Part shown: piece after piece, positions 1-10,200 of the stretch | How positions within the stretch are numbered: the stretch's first letter is position 1 | Layout: each line of letters begins with the position of its first letter | Assembly (NCBI GenBank): GCA_037952775.1 | Contig: JBANAY010000003.1 | Coordinates: 33,356,001 to 33,420,000 of the forward strand | Source of the DNA: Clonostachys chloroleuca | Lineage: Eukaryota > Ascomycota > Sordariomycetes > Hypocreales > Bionectriaceae | DNA length: 64,000 nucleotides | Direction: 5' to 3' | Program-made: the position numbers and the translations under genes | Notes under the pieces: generated by a model | The model's database searches: none | The model's input: only the letters and a program-made list of their open reading frames with translations | Told to the model about the DNA's origin: nothing

Positions 1-2631
1 CGAGTCGGCGAAGGCGGAGAAGATGGCAAGCCGTTATGACGCGCGAAGACAAGAAAGGCAAAGAGAAAATGATGCCTGGGAAACTAACCGAATGCTTGTT
101 TCGGGTGTGGCCCAGCGTAGGGATATGGCCAGTGATTTCGACGATCAGGAGGCTACCCGTGTCCATCTGCTCACGCACGACTTGCGACCACCCTTCCTTG
201 ATGGACGGACAATCTTCACCAAGCAGGTCGAACCGATTCCGGCCGTCAGGGATTATCAGAGCGATATGGCGATCTTCAGCAGGAAGGGCAGCAAGGTAGT
301 CAAAGAGGCACGTCAACAACGAGAGAGGCAGAGACAGGCCCAGGAGGCTACAAGTATGGCTGGTACCGTGCTTGGCAATATCCTAGGGGCCAAGGAGGAA
401 GATGGAGACAGCGCTCTCCCTATCGCCGGCGAAGAAGATACGGTCAAGGAAGATCGAAAAGGCAACAAGTTCAGCGAGCACATGAAGAAAGGGGAGGGCG
501 CGAGCAACTTCAGCCAGAGCAAGACGCTACGAGAGCAGCGTGAATACCTTCCCGCATTTGCTGTTCGCGAGGATTTGCTGCGTGTTATCCGGGAAAACCA
601 AGTCACCATCGTTATTGGCGAGACGGGTTCTGGCAAGACAACACAGCTGACGCAGTTCTTGATGGAGGATGGGTATGGAAAGACAGGCATGATTGGTTGT
701 ACGCAACCTCGTCGAGTGGCAGCAATGAGTGTCGCCAAGCGTGTCGCAGAAGAGATGGAGGTTCCCCTGGGAAGCACGGTAGGCTATGCAATCCGATTCG
801 AAGATTGTACTAGCAAGGAGACCGTGGTCAAGTACATGACAGACGGTGTGCTGCTGAGAGAATCTCTCAATGAACCTGACTTAGACAAATATTCATGTAT
901 CATCATGGATGAGGCTCACGAACGTGCGCTGAACACCGATATCTTGATGGGGCTTTTCAAGAAAATCCTCCAGCGGAGACGCGATATCAAACTCATTGTA
1001 ACGTCCGCAACTATGAATGCGAAGCGCTTCTCCGAATTTTTCGGAGGGGCACCGGAGTTCACTATTCCAGGCCGAACATTTCCTGTCGATGTCATGTTCC
1101 ATCGCTCGCCTGTGGAAGATTACGTCGACCAAGCCGTTCAGCAAGTTCTTGCTATCCACGTATCTATGGATCAAGGTGATATCCTCGTCTTCATGACTGG
1201 CCAGGAAGATATTGAAATCACTTGTGAGCTCGTGCAGAAGAGGCTCGATGCACTCAATGACCCGCCAAAATTGAGCATTTTGCCAATCTACAGTCAAATG
1301 CCAGCAGATTTGCAGGCCAAGATTTTCGACAGAGCCGCGCCAGGAGTTCGCAAGTGCATCGTCGCCACAAATATTGCTGAGACAAGTTTAACGGTCGATG
1401 GAATCAAGTATGTCGTTGATGCTGGGTATTCTAAAATGAAGGTCTACAACCCCAAAATGGGCATGGACACTCTTCAGATTACCCCCATTTCACAAGCCAA
1501 TGCATCACAGCGATCTGGCCGTGCAGGAAGAACTGGACCTGGTAAGGCCTTCAGACTTTTTACCGAGAAGGCCTTCAAGGAGGAGTTGTATCTGCAAACG
1601 ATTCCCGAAATCCAGCGAACCAACCTGGCCAACACCGTTCTAATGCTTAAATCTCTAGGCGTGAAGGATCTCTTGGACTTTGATTTCATGGACCCTCCCC
1701 CCAAGACACTATTCTGACTTCCATGTTTGACCTCTGGGCTCTTGGAGCGCTTGACAATCTGGGAGGGCTAACACCTCTTGGGCACAAAATGAGTGCTTTC
1801 CCAATGGACCCTTCGCTTTCAAAGCTTTTGATCACCGCGGAAGAATACGGGTGCAGCGAGGAGATGATCACCATTGTCTCCATGCTATCTGTTCCCAATG
1901 TGTTCTACAGGCCCAAGGAAAGACAGGATGAGGCAGACGCCCAGAGGGAAAAGTTCTGGGTCCACGAGTCAGACCACTTGACGTATCTTCAAGTTTACTC
2001 GGCCTGGAAGTCCAACGGGTACTCCGATGGCTGGTGTGTCCGGCACTTCCTCCATCCAAAGTCCCTCAGAAGAGCGAAGGAGATCAGGGAGCAGCTCATG
2101 GATATCGTGAAGATGCAAAAAATGCAGCTCATCAGCTGTGGCATGGACTGGGATCTGATCCGAAAGTGCATCTGCTCTGGATACTACCACCAGGCAGCCA
2201 AGTACAAGGGATCTGGAGAGTACATTAACCTGCGCACCAACCTCGGAGTTCAGCTCCATCCGACCAGTGCCTTGTATGCTGGTCACCCTCCTGATTACAT
2301 TGTCTATCACGAGCTTATTCTCACCTCCAAGGTGTACGTCTCAACCGTCACAGCGGTTGATCCGCACTGGCTTGCAGACCTAGGAGGAGTATTCTACTCG
2401 ATCAAAGAGAAGGGCTTCTCTTCCCGAGACAAACGTATCACGGAGACCGAGTTCAACCGGAAAATGGAGATTGAAGCCAAGATGGAGGAAGACAGACAAC
2501 GAGAGGAAGATCGGAAACAAGCCGAAGTTGAGAAAACGACCAAGAAGAAAGCGACAATAAATGGCAAGAAATTCGTCACGCAGGGCGCCGTCAAGAAGCC
2601 TGTTATCAAGCGACGAGGCCGAGGATTCTGA
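1..2631 (+). CDS. PRP16: PRP16-type DEAH-box pre-mRNA-splicing ATPase (5' truncated by the window, one-base frameshift)
   Basis: This is the Prp16/DHX38 helicase, which remodels the spliceosome after the first catalytic step and acts in the nucleus. The frame is open from base 2, so the N-terminal extension lies outside the window. Visible in order: a Prp16-typical segment ([20 protein letters not shown]), motif [10 protein letters not shown], Ia [31 protein letters not shown] and [14 protein letters not shown]. After these come the winged-helix/ratchet region and the C-terminal OB-type domain ([20 protein letters not shown]). The first frame stops at 1715-1717 shortly after MDPPP. The matching continuation ([17 protein letters not shown]) is in the next frame from 1705. 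One base is therefore missing, most simply a C in the C-run 1697-1702. The C-terminus is lysine-rich and ends RRGRGF. Family identity is very secure. Whether the frameshift is real is not. Confidence 0.95.
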
Positions 2632-2758
2632 GAAAGGCTGGTCTATTGCTATAATGTAGGGAATCAAGTAGCTGGGTGTTCACCTTGTCGCCAAGCTGCG
2701 CTCTACCTCCCAGAGCCGAATGAGCGCGCCACCTTGTGGGTTCCTGTTGAGTACTAAA

Positions 2759-3354
2759 CTAATGGCGAATTTCAAAAGCCGACTCATCTTCAACAAAATC
2801 TCGACCCTCCTTGTCCAGCTTGACGACATGCGCATGCCTCGGGCCCTTATCTACGGCCTGGAGGAACTGCTTCATGGCATCGATGGATCCCTGTGCTTCG
2901 CCTTCAACCTTTGGCGGGGTATTAGCCGCCTGCCTGCTTTGCGTAACTTCTAGGGCCTTACCTTATTGTCGTCCGTGTTCCGGCACCATCCCGTGACGCC
3001 ATATTCCCGGGCTCGCTTCTGGGTGAAATAACTGAATAGAAGAGAGAGGTTAGAAGTGGCGCCAAGATGGCCACCTCCGTCTTCAATGCGAATATATGGA
3101 AGCAGCCAAACTCCTCAGACATACCGGAAGCCCACGCCTAGTGCAGACAAGGTCAGCGGCAACACATATTTATCAGTGATAATCCCCTAACCAAAGACCG
3201 AGGGGGTTTCATTCGCAGTTACCCTACATACCTTGGACGATCCCGCCATGTGCGACAAAGCGAATCTTTGAAAAGAATTTTATGTTAGGAAATAACATCA
3301 CTCGGTAGACATATTTTAGTTTGGTGGAAATCATAATCTTACTCGCTCTGACAT
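2759..3354 (-). CDS. Acylphosphatase, five exons including a 13-nt microexon
   Basis: A small cytosolic-type acylphosphatase that hydrolyses carboxyl-phosphate bonds such as acetyl phosphate or 1,3-bisphosphoglycerate. Exons on the minus strand are 3343-3354, 3232-3265, 3125-3137, 2962-3031 and 2759-2908. They give 92 residues, the usual family length of about 90-100. The signature FVAHGGIVQGVGFRYF carries the phosphate-binding arginine, and GWCRNT carries the catalytic asparagine. The C-terminal half reads VEGEAQGSIDAMKQFL, then DKGPRHAHV. Each intron has a GT donor and AG acceptor, and the phases fit only this way. Exon 1 is 12 nt (Met-Ser-Glu-Arg), and the 13-nt exon supplies GVGFR. Introns are 77, 94, 93 and 53 nt. 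The gene converges with PRP16, with only 127 bases between the two stop codons, and diverges from the TLS1-like gene. Confidence 0.9.
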
Positions 3355-3752
3355 CTTCAAATATGCGCTGGTAGTTTTCAATGACGTTGAGTGACTTCGG
3401 CGAGAATGTCAGTGATGAAATACAAGCAGACGTTAATGGGCCCAACAGTGAAATAGGAACGGCGGATTGTGTAACTCGATAGAAGTTTCAGGCGAGAAGC
3501 ATGTGTCAGTAGTAATGTACCAGAATAAGGATGAGAGCACGAATCTGCATTGCAGAATATACGATGTACCTTGCATCTCCAAATGCGCGATGTTGGGACA
3601 ATACACCACAACACTAGCTTAGTCATCACGGCCTCCAACAATATCTCGAGTGTCTATGGCTGCATTTCTCGCATGCGCATAAGGTTATATTCCTTACACG
3701 TCACATTTCCCAAACGCCCCCATCTTCGTCCTCGGAACCTCTCGTCGTCATC
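3355..3752. promoter_or_regulatory. Divergent intergenic region, acylphosphatase / TLS1-like gene
   Basis: About 400 bases separate two divergent start codons and must hold both 5' leaders and promoters. No TATA box or other motif stands out. A pyrimidine-rich stretch lies just upstream of the plus-strand start. Confidence 0.4.
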
Positions 3753-5012
3753 ATGGCTAGCGAGGCGACAGACTCACAGCCCCTCGACACAATCCGGTTC
3801 CGCCCAAGCAAGAAGCGCAAAGTCTACAGATCGCGAGCCGACGACGAGGACGAGAACGACGAGAGCGACCGGCACGCCCAGATCCCCAGCGCGAGCACCA
3901 CCGAGCCCCGCGCCGTCGCATCAGACTTCTTCGGCCGGGACGACTCCGAGGAGACCACATCGCAGCCCTCGAGCAGCGTCGCAGCAGCCCTCCGCCACCG
4001 GTCCGCCCGTCGCGGCCGCCTACAGGGCGTCGGCTTCAGCACCCGCTCCCATGCGACGACCACCGATCCCGCCTCGGACGAGCGAGCCCTCGTCCCCAGG
4101 CACGGCGGCGATGACGATAACGCTCCCGCGCAAATCGGCATGGCCAACCGCTTCACGCAGCAGACCGGGCTCGTCTCCGACATCGACGACAAGCACATGT
4201 ACGTCCCGCCCTCCCACCTTGGCTCCTCCCCGCGCGCCTCGTCGCCAGATCCCAAACAACCCCCTCCACCTCCCACCGCGATCCGGAAAAGGAGCTCCAA
4301 AACCCAGTGCCCTCATCAATACTAATCATTCAGGAACCAATACATAGAATCCCGCCTATCTAGTCGAGCCGCCGAGCGCGCACCCTCAGCCCCCAACAAT
4401 CCCCCGCAAGACAGAGACGACGAGACCACCGACCCATCGCGCTCCTCCTCCGCACAGCAGGCCCCCGGCCAGCCAGTCATGCAAGGCAAGCTAGTAGAGG
4501 TCGACCTCGCCAGCCACCCCATCCCCGCCGCGGGAGACGACAGGTCCGGTCGTGAGACGAAGCGGCAGCGCCTCGGCCGCGACGGCAAGCCCTGGCGCCC
4601 GCGCAAGCGCCGCGGAAGCGATGACATCAAGCGCGACAAGCTGGTCGAGGAGTTCCTCAGCGAGAACAGACGTGAGTGTTCTTCCAGCGCCCACCACGCG
4701 CGTATGAATTTGTTTACTGACATGGCCCTTCTGCTTCTAGTTGGTGTTTACGACGTGCCCGAAGTATCAGCTCCGAGCCCTGCAGCCGACGGCGAGGCAG
4801 ACGAGCGTCTCGCAGAAGAGTTCCGCCGGCAATTCTTGGACGACGTGGCTCGGAGACGGCAGCAACAACAACAGAGGAAAAAGAAGCCCACCCAGGCAGC
4901 GAAGCCAGGCTCAGAGGATGTTCTCAGGGGACCTAAACTTGGAGGCAGCCGAAACCAAAGAGCAGCAGTCCGGGACATTTTACTTAAGAAGGAAAAGGAG
5001 GCCAAAAAATAG
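3753..5012 (+). CDS. TLS1: Tls1/C9orf78 (hepatocellular carcinoma-associated antigen 59) family protein
   Basis: Exons 3753-4198, 4334-4671 and 4741-5012 give 351 residues. The N-terminus has IRFRPSKKRKVYRSR, typical of the C9orf78/Hep59 family. A central block, NRFTQQTGLVSDIDDKHM followed across the splice junction by NQYIESRLSSR, is the family core. The C-terminus has GVYDVPE and a basic tail (KKEKEAKK). Family knowledge: S. pombe Tls1 and human C9orf78 bind the U5 snRNP helicase Brr2 and affect splicing of selected introns; Tls1 also affects telomeric heterochromatin. The nuclear splicing role here is inferred from that. Intron 1 is 135 nt and contains a stop. Intron 2 is 69 nt, a multiple of three, and has no in-frame stop, so a retained form would stay open. 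The first exon is strongly GC-rich. Confidence 0.85.
4672..4740 (+). other. Frame-preserving 69-nt intron of the TLS1-like gene
   Basis: Donor GTGAGT and acceptor TTCTAG, with 69 nt between exons. Because it is 3n long and stop-free in the coding frame, splicing and retention give proteins differing by 23 residues. I treat it as an intron because removal joins SENRR directly to LGVYDVP. Confidence 0.6.
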
Positions 5013-5595
5013 GCTTCTCCTGTTCTATGAATACACCTATGTTGATGTACCATGCGTGACTTGCTTCATTAGCTCAGCGACTGCAATGGATGTTTCATTC
5101 TTTTAATATTCATGACGAGAGTCCTGTTTATCTCGAATCTACACATGCTGTATAGTAGTAATGATTGATATACCGCGTGGTATAAAACTGGCACAAAAAA
5201 GAATGGTGTCTCTTCATCTAGGTGCCGCAAATTCAGCCTGCCACCGATACCCAAAACGTACTGTCCAAAAGAGAAGGATATCCAAAAGGAAGGGAATAAG
5301 AGATACCACCGTACCAAAATATCAAACGCCATCCATGTTGACCCATAAAAGAGATTTGGTGTAAAAAGAAGGTAGGAAAGCTCATCGGTCTTTCCCTCAG
5401 TATAGCAATTCACGAAACGCCTATAAGTTAAATCAAGAAGGAAAATCAGACGCGGTAAGCCAAGCAAGCAGGAAACGTTTGGGGAAGAGACGAGGAACGT
5501 AGAGAAAGCAAAGTCGTGATACGTGATGGCCGCACTGGGGGCGCCAGGCGCCTGAAGACCCCGAGAACGAATGAATGTGAGTCTTCTCAGAACTC
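5013..5595. other. Convergent 3' region, no gene seen
   Basis: This lies between the stop codons of the TLS1-like gene and the minus-strand zinc protein and should hold both 3' UTRs. A minus-strand open frame runs through it, but it overlaps the 3' end of the zinc-protein gene, is rich in Phe, Leu and Tyr, and shows no recognisable family. Confidence 0.5.
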
Positions 5596-7274
5596 TCATC
5601 TGATATCGAGCTGGAAAGGCTTGAACCGGCCGCCGATGGTAGCACAGCGTGGGCACTTCCTCCGCGCTCCGTGTTCCGACATGAGGACCTCAACGCAGGT
5701 GGGACAAAGCCCGCATATACATTCCGTACATGCATACGAGTTTCTGAGTCTAGATACCCCCTGGCAGGCGGCACAATAAATCTGGATGTTCTGGGAAGAG
5801 TAGGTTGGGGAAGAGTCGGACAGGCCACGGGAGTCCATGTGAAATGTATCCCCGCTCTCTCCACTCTCCACGGAGGGGAAGGGGTCAATTGAGTCTTGAT
5901 TATTGGACGGGGGTGTCAAGGCTTGCTGCAGTGGCGAGGCTTGGTAGTTTCCTGTGTGCAATTGTGGATGGGTGAAGGGTGGCAAAGACGACCGATGAAT
6001 GGAAATAGGTGAATGAGGACCCTGAAACTTATCGTCAGCGCCAAAGCATATGGTGCGATCGGCCGGAGAGAGTAATACCGGTGTGCGGTCCTCATCAATG
6101 TCACCAGCCATGGAAGCAGCTTGATCAGCAGCGTCAATGAGATCTTCCCATCGCTTGCCATAATCCGCTGATGGCTCGGCAGAGAGTGCCTTCCTATCAT
6201 TGCCTGGTCTCCGCTCTTCATTCTGAATTCGGCGCAACCAATCTGCTGCGGATCCTCGGGATTCTTTCTTGCCATGACCAGGCCGATGTTTCTTGGATAC
6301 GCCTGATTTTTTCAATCGGTGGGGGCCAGACGAACGTTGTAATGGAGGCAATGTGGAGGAACGGCCAGGTGGAGAGTTGGCAAGCAAAGACGGAAGGATA
6401 TCGCGCGGTCGCTTAGACGGATCGCTTGTGATATCATGTGGTAGGTTCAAAGGAGGCAATTCTATGGAGCTGCGAGGATAGCGCCGGGCGTCATGGTCAT
6501 ACATATGGTCCTGAGCGAATGATTCATGTTAGCAAATTGAACGGAAGGAATCAGGAAAGGAAATGAACACTGGGCTGTCTTACCACGTCGTTTATATCTC
6601 TTTCTGACTTGACCCCATGAAGCTCTGCCAACGCTGCAGCTGCATTCTGAGCGCCGAGTAGAGGGTTGCCAATTGAATCATCTAAAAGGCGTGGTGTTGG
6701 AGGATTGCTCATATCGTCGGGGTGGAGCGACAGACGGTCATGAAAGCCTGGATGGCTGGTTAGTCGACAGGACAGCTTACGGCAGGGAAGAGCACAAACT
6801 TTTTGAGGCTGATAATGGGCTTTCTGGTAGTCGGCGATCCGAGGGGGTGTACTGGTCATGAGAAGAAAGCTCTCTTCCGTAGCTGGGAGCTTGGAGATGT
6901 AGTGCGCAGCATGAGTACGGCGGATGTGTTCCTGCATGGAGCGATAGCGTTTTTCCTGAATCGGGAAAAGTTAGATAATTCAATCCGAAGCCCAGTTGTG
7001 ATCCGTTGCTTTCCAAAAATAACTGCAAAGGAAGCATAATGCAATTGATAGAAGCCAGTTCATTGAGGGTAGGTATGATGGCAATGAAGAGGGCGGGATT
7101 GCGCAAAGCGGATTGGCGCTTGCACCTTGGATGCATTGAAGTAACGGGAAAAGGACTTACGCCGACACATCTTTTCCTGCAGCTGGAGCCATCCTGGTTT
7201 CGCAATGGACAGACAACTTCATTGTTGGAGTCTGTAATGGAAAAGGACGACGTCAAAGACGACCGAGGCGGCAT
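5596..7274 (-). CDS. Fungal zinc-binding protein of unknown function (C2H2-like N-terminus, Cys-rich C-terminus)
   Basis: Exons on the minus strand are 7161-7274, 6584-6955, 6079-6510 and 5596-6021, giving 447 residues. The N-terminus has a C2H2-like arrangement split by intron 1: VVCPLRNQDGSSCRKRC, then EKRYRSMQEHIRRTH. The middle is Pro/Ser-rich (LSLHPDDMSNPPTPRLLDD) with a basic KKSGVSKKHRPGHGKK stretch that could be a nuclear signal. The last 55 residues hold four Cys pairs (CAAC, CTEC, CGLCPTC, CPRC), like a RING or zinc-ribbon domain. It may be a transcription or ubiquitin-related factor, but I do not recognise the family. The 57-nt intron 6022-6078 keeps frame and has no stop. A possible 33-nt intron in exon 2 was not accepted. 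Confidence 0.75.
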
Positions 7275-10200
7275 CTTGACCCCACCAGCGCTATCGCGAG
7301 CGAGCGAGCGGGGATGGGGTGGGCGATTGAGGGCAGTTTTGCGCTGCGATAAGGCAGATAGTGGGTGGTGGTGGCTCAGTTGATGATGCGAGGCAGCGCT
7401 GTGGCGTGGCAACTGCGCATTGCACAGAGCAAGACGACCCCGAAACCAGACGGTGAGGCTAGGGGAAAAGGAGGCAGATAAGTTGATGTTGTCGGAAGAA
7501 GATGACGCACGAAACAAGCGCATTGACTCGAAGGTTTGAAGTGGTGGCGGAAGTGTATTGCAAGCCTCAAACGAACGACGGCAGGGAGGGACGCAGGCTC
7601 TCGGCTAGGTAGGTAAGTAAGTAAGGTAAGCAGTACTGGCTGGGAGCACAGAGCTACCTCAGAACAGAAGGTAGGCGAGACTGTAGGTACTAGCGAAGGA
7701 GGTAAGTAGGCAGAGGTAGAGGTTGTAGCAAAGGAAGCCTGCTCTCCGCTTATTGCGTGATGAAGAAAATCGCTTGCGGGCGGGTGGCAGGTAGGTCTTG
7801 TTATGTGGTGACTAGTTTTGCGGCAGGTATGGAGATGAGTAACCCGACAGGCGGAAACTACTTGACCTGGTGGGAGGAGGCGAGACGTAGGTAGCAGCAG
7901 CAGCAAGAGGGAGTAGGAAAGGTACGGATGGATGGCACAGGTGGTAGCAGAGATAATGATGATTTATGGTAAGCTTGCGGCGGCAAGGTGGGCCGGACCA
8001 AGTCATGGGAAGAAGGTTTGTGTAGGTCGAGCAGATCTTGCCCCGAGCTCAAGCACGAGGAGCTGTCCCAATAGCCGATGATCGAGGCCGGCAAGATCCA
8101 GCGGAGAGAGTTTCCGGCATGTGCTCTGCTCGGGTCCAGCGAGTGGCGAACCTACGCCAGGCGGGAGCTGCTCCAGACGAGAGGACTCGAAGTTATGTGC
8201 GGCAATGGACAGTTCGGCGGCAGCACGCATGCAGCAAGGAACCGTGGGATAAGAAATATGGTTATGTTATGTTGGGTAGGTAGCATGCAATCAGGAACCA
8301 GACGAACGAGAAGGATGGACATATCGGAAGGAGGAGGGGAGCCCAGACCCTCACATCCAGCCGCCCATCGACACACCCCGACACCACGTCCGAGACCCAA
8401 GCTCGGTGGCAGTCTGAAAGGCTCTGGCCGACACATGAGCAGCAGACAAGCAATCAGCAGCATGGACTGGACTGAAGCACAGAGCAGAGCCAAGGCGTGG
8501 GCAGCTAGCCGCATGGACACTGGTAGGTGGTATCAGCCTGCCCTACTCAGATAGTACATGGCATGTGTAGGTGGTACTTGCCTACCCAGTCCCCGGTGCG
8601 GCCCACATGAACCCACCCTCGTGGGTGAGATGGAAGGTGCGAGCCAATGGGGAGCTTGGCATTGACAGCTTTGGTCCCAGCTCTTACCCAGCTTTCAGCC
8701 CCCCGAGACGCCCCAAGACCCCCAGCGACCTGGATTGGGCTCGCCTGTGGGGCAATTGGCGTCCAGAGCTCTTGCTCCGTTCTCTTGGTGTTCTGCATGC
8801 CACACTCCATGTCTAGCCCTCTCGCCCCATCCATCTGAGTAGGCCATCCAAGCCAAGTCAAGGCAATTGCTGGATCGATATAACCATCTACCTTGCAGCG
8901 CTTGCCCAGCTGCGGGCTGGCGAGGACGGGTGCACAGGGCGCATCTCACTGTCATCAAAGCTTGATGGGTGAAACAGCTCCTTCGAAGGCGGCCAGGCGC
9001 AGGCATGATCCAAAACCTACCCACTTACTCTTTTCCCGCTTACCCTGTCTAAGGGTGAATCGAGTATGCACAGTCAGGCCAGGCCGGCCCGGCCAGGTGA
9101 CTGTCTGCTTGGCGCTGAAACGGCCTACGCGTGGCCTCCGAACGAGGAACGATACTGACTCGCAACTAGACTACTCTTAGCCATCGTTAGGTGATGGGCA
9201 AGTGGGAAAGTCCAGAGCTACCCCGATGCGCACACAGTACATGCAGAGACTGTAGAGTACATGATCGAGCGAGCAGGGTAGCTCGGCTGGAGGTCACTGG
9301 ACCACATTGAATTGGCTGTCTGGCATGGTATGTCAAAACACTGGCCTATGGGAGCGCCGTGTTAACTACCTTTCTTTTCTTCAAGGGTGGAGCTTTCAGA
9401 GGCGTTCTCCGTTCCAGCTCTTGTTCCCCTCGGCCACCATGCACAGATGCCCCCCGCGCACGACCCCCGACCAGGTTCATCCCTGGTGTGATACATTGGC
9501 TTCTCCTCTTGCATCATTCTTATATAAGCCGATTTGCTTGCATCGACTGGAACGGGCAAAGACTTCCTGGCTGCTTTAGGCTTGCCGGCTCGCAAGACCC
9601 AGTCCACTGTTCGTGAGAGCTTTGGCAATTGAGGAATCATCGTACAAGAAGGTCGTTATCGATTACAGTTTTGCGATGTTGTCAAAAAGATTACTCAACT
9701 CCAAGCCAGGCTCACGGGGTATGGGGACCAACAGTACGGTTATTCCAACTTAAACCTCGTCTTGGTTCCCGTTGCCATGGTCTTCAATCGAAAGTTTAAT
9801 ACCGCATATTAATACAAAAATTGATAGCAACAGGCAGGGTCCTCTTCACGGTGGCTGGGTTCTCAACGGTTGATACCTCACTTCGATTCCAACCCACAGC
9901 TCCTCGGCCCCCCTCCGAACCGAAATCATATCTCAGACCTACCTATTTGTTATTCAAAACTACGGCTTGATCTATTGAAACATGACTCACAGCCAAACGG
10001 CCACGGGATGATACCTTTCGCCAAAATTTTTGTGAGACCGGGTGATTTTCCGTCTGATGGATAAATCGGAGAGTATTAAAGCAGCGACGGCTCGAGGCAA
10101 TTCGGCTTTAACTCTCCGGGTACTTAATCTACAAGTACATTTTTGAGTTTTTTTTTCTTCTGGGAGAAAGCTCAGAAGCTCAGGGGTGCGCAATCCGATT

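Noticed and set aside
1690..1725. Intron or programmed frameshift as explanation of the PRP16 break
   Set aside because: No GT donor or slippery heptamer with a downstream structure was visible; a missing C in the homopolymer is simpler.
5069..5656. 195-codon minus-strand frame downstream of the zinc protein
   Set aside because: It overlaps the 3' end of a well-supported gene in another frame and has no family motif; most likely 3' UTR.
6744..6776. 33-nt GTAAGC...CCAG candidate intron in the zinc-protein gene
   Set aside because: It has a branch-like CTAAC, but is shorter than any other intron here; the frame is open without removing it.
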